From OMII01 sp947467385 (GTDB lineage Bacteria; Bdellovibrionota_C; UBA2361; OMII01), in the NCBI GenBank assembly GCA_044360075.1, contig JBIKLA010000005.1, positions 1 through 64,000 on the forward strand: 64,000 nucleotides of DNA. The letters are read 5' to 3'. Each line of letters opens with the position of its first letter. The first letter of the stretch is position 1. Positions 35,385-43,966 of the stretch are shown here, piece by piece. The notes beneath the pieces were generated by a model. That model saw only the letters and a list, made by a program, of their open reading frames with translations, did not search any database and was not told the DNA's origin. The translations under genes and the position numbers were made by a program.

Positions 35385-36216
35385 CGGCGAACCCCTTGCG
35401 AGTTTTCGAGAACCACAGAAACCCTAGCCATAGGACAAACCAGCTGCCGAGGAGCGCAAGAGCCCAACTGGCAAAGCTTGGGAGCGTGCCCGTGAAGAGG
35501 ATGGCTCGGGCTTGCTGAATCGCGATAGCGAGCGGGCTGAGCTGAATAATTTCGCGGTATGAAGGGGGCACAGCCTCAAGCGGGTAGAAGATGGGGCTCA
35601 TGAACATCGACACGGTCACAACGACTCCGATTATTTGCTGTATGTCCCGGATGTACACGCCAAGGCTTGAAAGAAACAGCGACACGCCGATCACTGACAG
35701 CACGAAGGGTGCCAGCACCAGCGGAGCAAGCAAGATTTCCCAGCTCGGAAGGCCGTTCGTGCACACGTAAAAAATCAGGAGAATTGCCGTTCCGATGAGG
35801 GTGTTGAAGAGCGCCTTGAGCGCACTAATCCACGGAAGCACCTCAAGCGGGAATACGACCTTTTTCACGTACGTCTTGTGGGAAAGGATCAGCGATGGGG
35901 CGCGGGTCATGCACTCGCTGTAAAAATTGAAGACGAGGAGCCCACAAAACAGGACCACCGCAAAATGCACTTTAGAGTTGTCCGATGTCGCCCAGCGCAT
36001 CCTAAAAATCCCCGAGAACACAAACGTGTACACGGCGAGCATCACGAGTGGAACGATGACGCTCCACGCTATTCCAAGGACCGATGCGCGATATCGCGCC
36101 AGGATGTCCCGCGTGGCGAGGCGCATGATGAGGGCACGGTTCGTCCAGGCGCTCTGAAATGGAGCGAGCGGGCTGACGCAGAGTCGCTTCTTTGCTGGGA
36201 CCACGCTGGGTTGCAT
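35374..36216 (-). CDS. wzm: Polysaccharide ABC exporter permease
   Basis: ABC-2-type membrane subunit with six hydrophobic helices in 280 residues. The N-terminus carries the family's amphipathic segment (LIMRLATRDILARYRASVLGIAWSVIVPLVMLAVYTFVF, given here only by its key words RDILARYRAS and LGIAWSVI). It partners with wzt to move a lipid-linked polysaccharide across the inner membrane. An unusually Ser/Pro-rich cytoplasmic leader precedes the first helix. Confidence 0.92.
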   Translation of the reverse strand: MQPSVVPAKKRLCVSPLAPFQSAWTNRALIMRLATRDILARYRASVLGIAWSVIVPLVMLAVYTFVFSGIFRMRWATSDNSKVHFAVVLFCGLLVFNFYSECMTRAPSLILSHKTYVKKVVFPLEVLPWISALKALFNTLIGTAILLIFYVCTNGLPSWEILLAPLVLAPFVLSVIGVSLFLSSLGVYIRDIQQIIGVVVTVSMFMSPIFYPLEAVPPSYREIIQLSPLAIAIQQARAILFTGTLPSFASWALALLGSWFVLWLGFLWFSKTRKGFADVI

Positions 36217-36379
36217 ACTAATTTGCCTTCGCCCGTCAGTAAGAGACCGAGCGACCTCATAGTACCAAGAGCCTTAGTCTTTTTCGACCCTTAGCATAGA
36301 AAAAGTGTGAGCTCGTCCAAAGGTTTTATCCCACCAAAACAGCAGGTTACTTAACCGGGCGGTGTTCGGACGAGTGCAT

Positions 36380-37426
36380 TTACCGAGACGGACCCTGCTG
36401 TGCCGGGGGTTGCGACTGAGCGGCGGCTTCGATGCATGCCGCCAAATTGGGCAGCGAAACGGTAAGCTCTTCCGCCTGGAGCTGCTCCATGAGCGTGCCG
36501 AGCGCAAGAGGTATGCTTTGCACGAAGTATGACTTGCCAGCTGCTAGCCCCTCGCTGCCGTAAATGCCGAGCACCTGTAGCATGCGGGTGATAACAAAGA
36601 GCGGCATGAGCGAGCGGAAGACGGAGGCGTCGATGGGATAAGCGCCGGAGGCCCGCTCGATGTAGTGGCCCAGCAGCTCAGCGCGGTCGGACGCGGATAT
36701 TCTGGCCGACGACTGGTACAGGAGAGACGCGACGTCGTACTGCAGCGGACCCCGGCAGCCCCCCTGAAAGTCGATGAAGAAGGGCGCATCGCCCCGCACC
36801 ATGATGTTCCTTGCCTGAAAGTCCCCATGCAAAAAGAACTCATGGGGGACCTCAGACACGGCCCGCCGCAGTGAGGCAAAATCAGCCTGCACGGCATCCT
36901 GGCTAAAGCTCGGTAGGATGCGCGCAAGAAACTGCTCCGAGAATCGGCGGATGTCGGCATCTAGAGCATGCGGCGCAAACAGCTCGCCGTTCGAGCATCC
37001 AGAGAACGGAATCCCCTCGCGATGGACGATCTGGAACTCAACAAGGAGGTCGAGCGAGCGGCGGTAGAGGTCACGCACGTCCTGGGGCAGCGGACCCATG
37101 CTCGAGCCACGTGAATTTTGGAGGAGATCAAGCAGCGTCATCTCCCCGAGGTCCTCCTCAATGTATAGGCCCAGGCCAGCGTCGTAGAGGTGGATCTCGG
37201 GAACCGGCAGACCGACAGACTTAAAGTAGCGGGCGAGATGGACGAACGCGTCATTCTCGGCTCGATTTGAGTTGAGAACCCCCACGAGAGAGGCGTTTTG
37301 TGACGACAGCCGAAATATGCGGCGTTCTGAGGCGTGCGATTCGATAGGAGTTATCAGGGAGGGGGGAGAGCCTGTAACCCCTCGGAAGAACTCGGATAAT
37401 TTTTCTTCGTCTCGGGAGGTCGCCAT
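36380..37426 (-). CDS. Aminoglycoside-phosphotransferase-fold sugar kinase, AmgK-like
   Basis: 348 residues of APH/choline-kinase fold. The catalytic loop is FLHGDFQARNIMV (HGD, with the metal-binding N) and the following DFG-like segment is FIDFQGGCRGPLQYDVASLLYQ, which matches AmgK-type anomeric sugar kinases better than antibiotic kinases. AmgK phosphorylates MurNAc or GlcNAc at C1 to feed MurU; a MurU-like gene is at 30479 in the same cluster. A Gln/Pro-rich tail ends the protein. It is first in the minus-strand cluster and divergent from fliG across 106 bases. Confidence 0.78.
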   Translation of the reverse strand: MATSRDEEKLSEFFRGVTGSPPSLITPIESHASERRIFRLSSQNASLVGVLNSNRAENDAFVHLARYFKSVGLPVPEIHLYDAGLGLYIEEDLGEMTLLDLLQNSRGSSMGPLPQDVRDLYRRSLDLLVEFQIVHREGIPFSGCSNGELFAPHALDADIRRFSEQFLARILPSFSQDAVQADFASLRRAVSEVPHEFFLHGDFQARNIMVRGDAPFFIDFQGGCRGPLQYDVASLLYQSSARISASDRAELLGHYIERASGAYPIDASVFRSLMPLFVITRMLQVLGIYGSEGLAAGKSYFVQSIPLALGTLMEQLQAEELTVSLPNLAACIEAAAQSQPPAQQGPSR

Positions 37427-37532
37427 GTTGGAGCAGTGTAAGAGGAGGGATGCAGGAATACAAGCAAAGTTGAATGAGCCATTGTGAGGCGGCTCATCAT
37501 CATCATAAAGGCAGGGGTCTCAGGGTGTTGCC

Positions 37533-38534
37533 ATGGCACGGGAGCTTACAAATCAGGAAAAAGCGGCGCTTGCGCTGTTGAGCCTCGGCAAGGAGCTCTC
37601 TACTCAGGTCATGCAAAGCCTGAGCGAGCAGGAGGTGAAGGCGGTGAGCCGTGCCTTCCTTTCCGTCTCGGGGGTCGACCGCGAGACGCAGTTCACGAAT
37701 GCCCGCGATCTGCTCAAGATGCTCAAGGCGAGCGATACCCTGCTTGTTGACGGCCGCGAGTTCGCAAGGAGTGTCATCTCTGGGGCGTTCGGGGAGGCCG
37801 AGAGCGAGGGGTTGCTGGAGTACATCTCTGGCGCGAAGAAGCAGCCGATCGGCTCGATCATCGGCGAGGTTCCCCAGAAGGCGCTCTTTCCCTTCATCTC
37901 AGCAGAGCACCCGCAGACCATCGCATTCCTCATGACCATGATGAACCCGGATCAGGCAGCAATCGTGCTCAAGCAGATGCAGCCGGAGATGCAGAGTGAC
38001 GTGCTCATCCGCATATCGAACCTCTCGAACATCAAGGCGGAGGTCGTGGATCAGGTGCGTGACGTGCTCCGAGATCAATTGCGTTCTGGCGACCTGCAGG
38101 ATGAAGAGATCGGCGGACCGCAGGCTGCAGCAAACATACTCAACTTTATCGACCGCACGAACGAGGAGCGAATCATTACGGAGATCGAGGAGAGCCTCCC
38201 CGAGCTGGCCGAGAGGATTCGTGGCCTCATGTTCACGTTCGAGGATATCAAGCGAGTCGACGACAAGGGCGTGCAGGCAGTGCTCAAGGACATACCACGC
38301 GAGCAGCTTGTCGTTGCGCTGAAGACAGCCTCCGCGGAGCTCCGGGACCTCATCTTCAGGAACGTCTCGCAGCGCGCTGCGGAAATGATTAAGGAGGACC
38401 TTGAGGCCCTCGGCCCTGTTAAGCTGCGCGACGTCGAGAAGGCGCAGCAGGGTATTGTCGATGTCGTCCGAAAGCTTGAGTCGGAAGGAAAGCTCATCAT
38501 CGGCGGCGGAAGCGGCGAAGACCAGCTTGTTTAG
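37533..38534 (+). CDS. fliG: Flagellar motor switch protein FliG
   Basis: Rotor protein that joins the MS ring to the C ring and contacts the stator. The middle-domain EHPQT motif (in FISAEHPQTIAFLM) and the C-terminal charged torque helix (ELRDLIFRNVSQRAAEMIKEDLEALG in key residues R, D, R, E) are present. 333 residues, the usual length. The N-terminal domain for FliF binding is intact. No other C-ring gene (fliM, fliN) is adjacent. A GGCCCG/CGGGCC hairpin follows the stop. Confidence 0.95.
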   Translation: MARELTNQEKAALALLSLGKELSTQVMQSLSEQEVKAVSRAFLSVSGVDRETQFTNARDLLKMLKASDTLLVDGREFARSVISGAFGEAESEGLLEYISGAKKQPIGSIIGEVPQKALFPFISAEHPQTIAFLMTMMNPDQAAIVLKQMQPEMQSDVLIRISNLSNIKAEVVDQVRDVLRDQLRSGDLQDEEIGGPQAAANILNFIDRTNEERIITEIEESLPELAERIRGLMFTFEDIKRVDDKGVQAVLKDIPREQLVVALKTASAELRDLIFRNVSQRAAEMIKEDLEALGPVKLRDVEKAQQGIVDVVRKLESEGKLIIGGGSGEDQLV

Positions 38535-38552
38535 GCCCGTATCCCTCGGGCC
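38534..38552. terminator. Hairpin between convergent fliG and a small membrane protein gene
   Basis: Perfect six-base stem GGCCCG (38534-38539) and CGGGCC (38547-38552) with a seven-base loop, starting at the fliG stop codon. There is no T-run, so termination would be weak or rho-dependent. Confidence 0.4.
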
Positions 38553-38556
38553 AGCC

Positions 38557-38892
38557 TCAGTGCAGGATTATCTTCTTGCTCTCAATGTCAGAGATGTCGA
38601 TGTCCGGCTTGTCCATCGGAAACGACTGGACATGGAAGCGCTTCTCCAAGTCTCTGGCCATGTCGCTGAGCTGGCGCTTGAGCCGCACGACACGATAGGC
38701 AACGTAACATAGGAGCAGGCCAAGGCTGAGCAGCACAAAGGCGATTGCGCCAAAGACGAGCTTGGGGGCGGCGATGACCACGAGGGCCAAACAGACGAGG
38801 AGAAGGCCCGGAACAAAAGGGGCGCTGCGCCGGCTTGATGTCACGACCACGCCAGAAAATTTTGGGCCCCACGAGGAATTGTGCGATTGCAT
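38557..38892 (-). CDS. Small hypothetical membrane protein
   Basis: About 111 residues from the ATG at 38892 (a GTG six codons upstream is also possible; GAGG lies between). Two adjacent membrane helices (about 25-70: PFVPGLLLVCLALVVIAA and LVFGAIAFVLLSLGLLLCYVAYRVV) are followed by a charged cytoplasmic tail (KRQLSDMARDLEKRFHVQSF) ending in an acidic DKPDIDISDIES segment. No family recognised. Convergent with fliG. Confidence 0.6.
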   Translation of the reverse strand: MQSHNSSWGPKFSGVVVTSSRRSAPFVPGLLLVCLALVVIAAPKLVFGAIAFVLLSLGLLLCYVAYRVVRLKRQLSDMARDLEKRFHVQSFPMDKPDIDISDIESKKIILH

Positions 38893-39072
38893 GCGGCTAG
38901 TGTACCTCACGCCCCATTACTTAACCATGACTTTCCCGAACTTCCAGCACGGCCCCGCGAGCGGATCGATGGATATCTTCCGCATGCTTGAGCTGAGTGC
39001 TGGCGGCAGCGGGGGGTTTGCCCCGTGGCCTCCTCGCCAATTTAGGGTATCGTCCTGGGCAAGCACGAGCCT

Positions 39073-39978
39073 ATGACAGGAAAACAGACGCAACGAGCAA
39101 GGGTTTTGGAGGCATCTCGCCGGCATGTAACCCTGTTCTCGCCGGAGTGCGGGACCGTCACAGGGCTGGTTTCATCCAAGGCGCTTGACGTGGTCGCCGG
39201 GGACCTTGTGGCTTTCGAGCGCCGAGACAACGGCGTATTCGTTACGGGTGTCGAGCCAGCGGTGCACAATCTCTATCGCTCGTACCGGGGGACGGTGAAG
39301 CGCATGGGAGCGAACATCGACCTGTTGTGCGTGATAACTGCAATCGGGCAGGTGCTTAATTCGGCCGTCATCGACCGCATGCTCGTTGCCGCCGAGGTGC
39401 AGAGCATTCCGGCGATGCTCGTGGTCAACAAGGCGGACTTGGGTCTTGAGCCGGCAGCAGCCATGCTCGAAACATATCGTGCCGCTGGCATCGAGATTCT
39501 TACCTGCAGCGCCAAGCACCTTAACAACTTCGACACGCTTCGGGAGAGGCTCAACGATCCTGGGATTAAGGTGGCCGCGCTGTGCGGCGTTTCAGGAGTG
39601 GGGAAGAGTACGATTCTTAATCGGCTTGTTCCGGACGCGCAGGCTCGCACCGGTGCGGTGAGTGATCGCACCGGTCAAGGAAAGCAGACTACAACTCAGC
39701 CACGGGCCTTTCTCTATGGTACGGGGGGTGACAAGGCGATCATCGACTTTCCGGGTGTGCAATTTTTTGGGCTCTCGCACGAGACTCCGCAAGCGATCAC
39801 CAAGGCCTTTCCGGAGTTCCTTGCGGCGGCACACGGATGCCGATATGCGGATTGCAGGCATCTTCAGGAGCCCGAGTGCGCGGTGCGGACTGCGATCGAG
39901 GCGGGCACGATTGCCTCGTGGCGCTACGACTCATATCGGCAGATCCTGCAGGAGATTGAGGATGCCCGCGAGTATTGA
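39073..39978 (+). CDS. rsgA: Ribosome small subunit-dependent GTPase A
   Basis: Circularly permuted GTPase that checks late 30S subunit assembly. The motif order is diagnostic: G4 NKADLG comes before G1 GVSGVGKSTILN and G3 DFPGV. An N-terminal OB-fold domain binds 16S rRNA, and the C-terminal zinc site shows Cys, Cys, His, Cys in CRYADCRHLQEPEC. 301 residues, normal. The upstream gap has no clear ribosome binding site. Ribosome assembly role is established for the family. Confidence 0.95.
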   Translation: MTGKQTQRARVLEASRRHVTLFSPECGTVTGLVSSKALDVVAGDLVAFERRDNGVFVTGVEPAVHNLYRSYRGTVKRMGANIDLLCVITAIGQVLNSAVIDRMLVAAEVQSIPAMLVVNKADLGLEPAAAMLETYRAAGIEILTCSAKHLNNFDTLRERLNDPGIKVAALCGVSGVGKSTILNRLVPDAQARTGAVSDRTGQGKQTTTQPRAFLYGTGGDKAIIDFPGVQFFGLSHETPQAITKAFPEFLAAAHGCRYADCRHLQEPECAVRTAIEAGTIASWRYDSYRQILQEIEDAREY

Positions 39979-40038
39979 AAGCCGCGCAGTCGGCGCTCGG
40001 GCACGCCGGATGTGGGTGCGGGGTGGGAGTAGGACTAG

Positions 40039-40066
40039 TTGCATTCCCCGTGGGGCGTTCTATAAA
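40039..40066 (+). promoter_or_regulatory. Sigma-70-like promoter for ung
   Basis: TTGCAT (40039-40044) and TATAAA (40061-40066) with 16 bases between, 39 bases upstream of the ung GTG. A short CCCC/GGGG pair lies in the spacer. Confidence 0.4.
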
Positions 40067-40104
40067 TGCGGTACCGGTCCTAATCTGCGGTTGAGGAGTG
40101 TGCC

Positions 40105-40815
40105 GTGAATAATGCAGCGGAATCAAAGACAGCGTTGACGTGGCCCGACGTTCTCGCGGGAGAGCGCGAGCAGCCATACTTTCGCGAGCTGCTTGAGTTT
40201 GTTGAGTCAGAGAGGCGCTCCGGCAAGGCCATTTACCCGAAAAATTCCGAGGTGTTCAATGCCATGCACTTCACGCCTTTCGAGTCGGTGAAAGTCGTGA
40301 TTCTTGGGCAGGATCCTTACCACGGCCCAAACCAGGCGCACGGCCTCTGTTTTTCGGTTCGTCCCCCAACGCCGCCGCCTCCGAGCCTGGTCAATATCTT
40401 CCTTGAGCTTGAGGCGGATCTTGGTCTCGCAAAGCCTGGGCACGGCAACCTGGAGAGTTGGGCGCACCAGGGGGCGCTGCTCCTCAATGCCGTTCTTACG
40501 GTTGAGGAAGGAAAGCCGGGGTCACACGCCCTGAGGGGGTGGGAGCGATTTACGGACCGGGTCGTGCGGGAGATCAACGATAGGCGTGAGCATGTCGTCT
40601 TTATGCTCTGGGGCGCGTACGCGCAGAAGAAGGGTTCTCACGTTGATCGGACGAGACACCTTGTGCTTGAGGCGCCGCATCCTTCGCCGCTCTCTGCCCA
40701 TCGGGGTTTTTTAGGGTGCAAGCATTTCTCCCAAGCAAACGGCTACCTGGCGCAGCATGGCATCGCGCCGGTTGATTGGCGCCTGCCAGAGAACCCACAT
40801 TCCGAGCGCCCCTAA
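40105..40815 (+). CDS. ung: Uracil-DNA glycosylase
   Basis: Family 1 enzyme that removes uracil from DNA to start base excision repair. Active-site motif GQDPYHGPNQAHGL with the catalytic Asp, and the DNA-intercalating loop HPSPLSAHRGFLGCKHF are both intact; LLLNAVLTVEEGKPGSH is also typical. 236 residues. The start is GTG with GAGGAG eight bases upstream. Confidence 0.97.
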   Translation: MNNAAESKTALTWPDVLAGEREQPYFRELLEFVESERRSGKAIYPKNSEVFNAMHFTPFESVKVVILGQDPYHGPNQAHGLCFSVRPPTPPPPSLVNIFLELEADLGLAKPGHGNLESWAHQGALLLNAVLTVEEGKPGSHALRGWERFTDRVVREINDRREHVVFMLWGAYAQKKGSHVDRTRHLVLEAPHPSPLSAHRGFLGCKHFSQANGYLAQHGIAPVDWRLPENPHSERP

Positions 40816-40840
40816 GTCCCTCAAGACATGGGCTTTCGAT

Positions 40841-40856
40841 TGGCACGTTGGGTGCA
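40841..40856 (+). promoter_or_regulatory. Sigma-54 promoter upstream of the lytic transglycosylase gene
   Basis: TGGCACGTTGGGTGCA matches the -24/-12 consensus TGGCACG-N4-TTGCW with one mismatch, and the GG and GC pairs have the required spacing. The -12 element ends 35 bases before the start codon at 40891. Together with the flagellin promoter this suggests shared RpoN control. Confidence 0.65.
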
Positions 40857-40864
40857 ATTTGTGA

Positions 40865-40890
40865 GGTAGGGCCAAAGGACCCTACCCACT
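40865..40890 (+). promoter_or_regulatory. Hairpin over the ribosome binding site of the transglycosylase gene
   Basis: GTAGGG and CCCTAC flank a loop carrying AAAGGA, the only Shine-Dalgarno-like sequence before the ATG at 40891. The pairing could limit initiation, in the way of an RNA switch or thermometer. Inference only. Confidence 0.35.
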
Positions 40891-41799
40891 ATGCGGATCG
40901 ATTTCGGTGCATCTTTTAAGGACGTGTCACGGCTTCTCAGGGCCTCGTCCCAGCCCAACGGGCCGGGCAATGGGGTGGGATTTGAAAAGGACCTCGATGT
41001 GGTTCTCTCCAACCCGCCGCCAACGCTGGGAGATACCAAGGAACCTCAGCATGTTGGGTCGATTGCTCGGAGCATGCCCAACCCCATCGAGGACATGAAG
41101 GCAAGCCTACGCACGCCGGACCTCGGAATGACCGAAGCGTTGATGTCCCCCTATGAGCCCCAAGACCTGGGACCCATTCAGGAGGGGGTGCCTTCAGAGG
41201 GTGTCAAGACTCCGACACTCCTTGAGGTGAAACGCATCAAGATAGATAAGGAGATGCCGGTTGCCGAAGAGCTTCCGAAGATAGGCTCCGAAGAGATCCG
41301 GGCCCAACTGAAGGTCATGAGCGAGAAGATTGGCCTCGATCCATCACTCACAATGGCGGTGGTCAAGGCGGAGTCGAGTTTCAACACGACCGCGGTGAGC
41401 CGGGATGGCCACGCATCCAAGGGGCTCTTCCAGCTGCTCGATACCACCGGGAAGACCCTGCTCTCGCGGAGCGAGGATACCGGGCGCAAGTACGATCCCT
41501 TCAACCCAGATCTCAACATGGAGCTCGGAACTTCTTACCTTAAGTACCTTCATTCCATCTTCGACAACTCCACAGAGTTACCTAACAAGCTGAAAACCCA
41601 TAAAGCGGCAGACGCGGATTCGCTTGAGAAGCTCGCTGTGGCGGCCTTTAATGCGGGTGAGGGCAGGGTTGCGTCGGCGCAGCGCCGAAGTGAGCGGGCT
41701 GGAAAGGACCCCTCCCAGTATGAGCACGTAGCACCATTTCTTCCCCGATCCACCCGCGAATACGTATCCCGGGTCGTGGAGGGCAAAAAGCTCTTCTAG
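40891..41799 (+). CDS. Flagellum-associated lytic transglycosylase (SLT domain)
   Basis: 302 residues. The N-terminal 130 are low in hydrophobics and rich in Pro, with no signal peptide. The C-terminal part (about 135-300) is an SLT-type muramidase domain: catalytic Glu in VVKAESSFNTTAVSRDG, then ASKGLFQLLDTTG, and AVAAFNAGEGRV. The lack of a signal and the sigma-54 promoter next to flagellins suggest export through the flagellar apparatus to open peptidoglycan for the rod, a job done in other bacteria by FlgJ or separate SLT proteins. That role is inferred. Confidence 0.82.
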   Translation: MRIDFGASFKDVSRLLRASSQPNGPGNGVGFEKDLDVVLSNPPPTLGDTKEPQHVGSIARSMPNPIEDMKASLRTPDLGMTEALMSPYEPQDLGPIQEGVPSEGVKTPTLLEVKRIKIDKEMPVAEELPKIGSEEIRAQLKVMSEKIGLDPSLTMAVVKAESSFNTTAVSRDGHASKGLFQLLDTTGKTLLSRSEDTGRKYDPFNPDLNMELGTSYLKYLHSIFDNSTELPNKLKTHKAADADSLEKLAVAAFNAGEGRVASAQRRSERAGKDPSQYEHVAPFLPRSTREYVSRVVEGKKLF

Positions 41800-41878
41800 C
41801 GATACCGTTCTCCAAAAGCGGGGGCATTCAGCACGTTAGCCCTCGCTGCCTCTCGATCCGAGGGCCGTCCAGGCCTGA

Positions 41879-41894
41879 TGGCAAGCCTCTTGCT
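41879..41894 (+). promoter_or_regulatory. Sigma-54 promoter of the flagellin genes
   Basis: TGGCAAGCCTCTTGCT fits TGGCACG-N4-TTGCW with one mismatch. It is 125 bases upstream of the first flagellin. The leader after it contains two hairpins, GGCAA/TTGCC and TGGGCC/GGCCCA (about 41920-41956), which may stabilise the mRNA. Confidence 0.7.
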
Positions 41895-42018
41895 CATTAC
41901 CGATATGAAATCAATTGGCGGCAAAGGTTGCCGATGGGCCGAAGGGAATTGGCCCAGTGTAGGAGGTGAAAGCACTGACGGCACGTATGTGCAGTCAGCA
42001 AGCCACGGAGACTAGGAA

Positions 42019-42879
42019 ATGGCTATTAACATCAAGACAAATCTTCCATCGCTCGTAGCGCAAAGAAACGTTGACGTCGCAAGCGACCGCCTTAAGACGT
42101 CGTATGCGCGATTGTCGAGCGGCCTGCGAATTAACCGCGCAAGCGACGACGCTGCCGGCCTCGCTATCGCAGAGAGCCTTAAGGCGGATTCTGCGATTGC
42201 GACCGTTGCCATCCGCAATGCGAACGACGGAATCTCCGTAGTCGCTATCGCCGACCAGGCCATCGGCCAGATCGGATCGATCTTGGGCCGACTCGCCGAG
42301 CTTGCGGAACAGAGCGCGAACGGAGTGTTCGATGGCACTCAGCGATCGGCGCTTCAAAATGAGTTCTCAGCTCTCACGAGTGAAATTGAGCGCATCGCCG
42401 TGACTACCAAGTTCAACGGGCTCAACCTGCTGAGCGGGGCGGGCGCCCTGACTTTCCAGATTGGATTTGATGGAAGCTCGCTCTCTCGCCTGAGCTACGA
42501 CAATATTGACACGACCTTGCAGGCGATCGGTCTTGCCGGTGCTGGGCTGTCAGCCTCGACCTACTCAATCTCGGGCGCAACGACTCATGAGGCTCAATCA
42601 GCCGCTCGATTGGCGCTCGACGCTGTTCAACAGGCTATCGTGTCGGTCAACGGCAACCGAGGCCGTCTCGGAGCACTCGAAAGCCGCTTGCAGACATCGA
42701 TCCGCAACCTGCAGGTGGCGCGCGAGAACTTCTCTGCCGCAGAGAGCCAGATCCGGGATGTCGATGTGGCAGCCGAGGCCGCAGAGCTCACTCGCTTGAA
42801 CATTCTGCAGCAGGCTGGCGCTGCGATACTCGCCCAGGCGAACCAGCAGCCAACGCTCGCTCTGCAGCTCCTTAGGTAG
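42019..42879 (+). CDS. fliC: Flagellin
   Basis: Filament subunit of 286 residues. Conserved N-terminal D0/D1 (MAINIKTNLPSLVAQRNV, LSSGLRINRASDDAAGLAIAE) and C-terminal D1/D0 ending in QQAGAAILAQANQQPTLALQLL are present, with almost no variable D2/D3 region between, so a minimal-length flagellin. Good ribosome binding site (GGAGACTAGGAA). The second flagellin gene follows after 27 bases and likely shares the transcript. Confidence 0.95.
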   Translation: MAINIKTNLPSLVAQRNVDVASDRLKTSYARLSSGLRINRASDDAAGLAIAESLKADSAIATVAIRNANDGISVVAIADQAIGQIGSILGRLAELAEQSANGVFDGTQRSALQNEFSALTSEIERIAVTTKFNGLNLLSGAGALTFQIGFDGSSLSRLSYDNIDTTLQAIGLAGAGLSASTYSISGATTHEAQSAARLALDAVQQAIVSVNGNRGRLGALESRLQTSIRNLQVARENFSAAESQIRDVDVAAEAAELTRLNILQQAGAAILAQANQQPTLALQLLR

Positions 42880-42906
42880 GATAATCGACTAGGCTAGGGG
42901 GTACGC

Positions 42907-43770
42907 ATGGGTTTAGGCATTAAGAGAAATGTCGCATCCATTCAGACTCAGCGCAGTCTTAGTCAGACGACTGAAAGGCTCCAGGAGTCCTTTAAGCGCC
43001 TCTCAAGTGGCCAGCGGATAAATCGGTCAACCGATGATGCCGCTGGCCTTGCCATAGCCGAGAGCCTCCGGGGAGACACCCGCATAGCTGCAGTTTCAAT
43101 CAGGAACGCCACCGACGGCATGTCGATCATCGCCATCACCGACGGCGCGGTTGGTCAGATCACCAACGTCCTGTCGCGCCTGATAGAGCTGGCCGAACAG
43201 TCAGCCAACGGGGCCTACGGCAACACCCAACGCTCGGCGCTCCAGAACGAGTTCTCGATGCTGATGAGCGAGATAGAGCGTGTTGCACACACCACCACCT
43301 TCAACGGGCAGCAGCTTCTCAGCGGTGGCGGAGAGCTGGCGTTTCAGGTTGGGTTCGACGGAACGTCTCTCTCTCAAATAACCTACTCCGGTATCCAGGC
43401 GACGTTGGCCTCCCTTGGGCTCGCTGCGGCGGGCTCATCTGTGCAGATGTACTCCCTGAACGGCGACACGACAGAGGCAGCCCAACAGTCTGCGCGCCTC
43501 GCCATCGACGCGCTTAAGGCAGCGGTCACGTCGGTGACCCGGAATCGAGGAACCCTCGGAGCTGCGGAGAGTCGGCTTCAGACTACTATCCGCGACCTGG
43601 CAGTGGCGCGCGAAAACTTCCAGGGGGCAGAAAGCGGGATTCGGGACATCGACGTTGCTGCTGAGAGCGCTGAGCTCGCGCGCAACCAGGTTCTTCAGCA
43701 GGCGGGAGCCGCGATTCTCGCGCAGGCAAACCTTCAGCCCCGCCTCGTGCTCGACCTGCTCCGCGACTAG
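42907..43770 (+). CDS. Flagellin, second copy
   Basis: 287 residues, clearly homologous to the first copy over its whole length (LSSGQRINRSTDDAAGLAIAE, EQSANGAYGNTQRSALQNEFS, QQAGAAILAQANLQPRLVLDLL), but diverged enough to be a distinct subunit rather than a recent duplicate. AGGGGG precedes the ATG. No promoter of its own is visible, so it probably depends on the sigma-54 promoter ahead of the first gene. Confidence 0.95.
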   Translation: MGLGIKRNVASIQTQRSLSQTTERLQESFKRLSSGQRINRSTDDAAGLAIAESLRGDTRIAAVSIRNATDGMSIIAITDGAVGQITNVLSRLIELAEQSANGAYGNTQRSALQNEFSMLMSEIERVAHTTTFNGQQLLSGGGELAFQVGFDGTSLSQITYSGIQATLASLGLAAAGSSVQMYSLNGDTTEAAQQSARLAIDALKAAVTSVTRNRGTLGAAESRLQTTIRDLAVARENFQGAESGIRDIDVAAESAELARNQVLQQAGAAILAQANLQPRLVLDLLRD

Positions 43771-43966
43771 GCTGCCCAACGACGTTACCAGCTCGCGCTC
43801 CCTTTCACTGCCCGATAGCGACGGATTTGCAACTCAAAGAGAAAAGGGCGTTTATTTCGGCCCAGCGCCATCAGCGTGCCCCTGTGCAGGCTGGAAAGAG
43901 CCGGCAAACTCTTGATCCCTTGCGGCGCAACCTCCTATAGTCACAGCAGGATTTAAGGAGATACAC

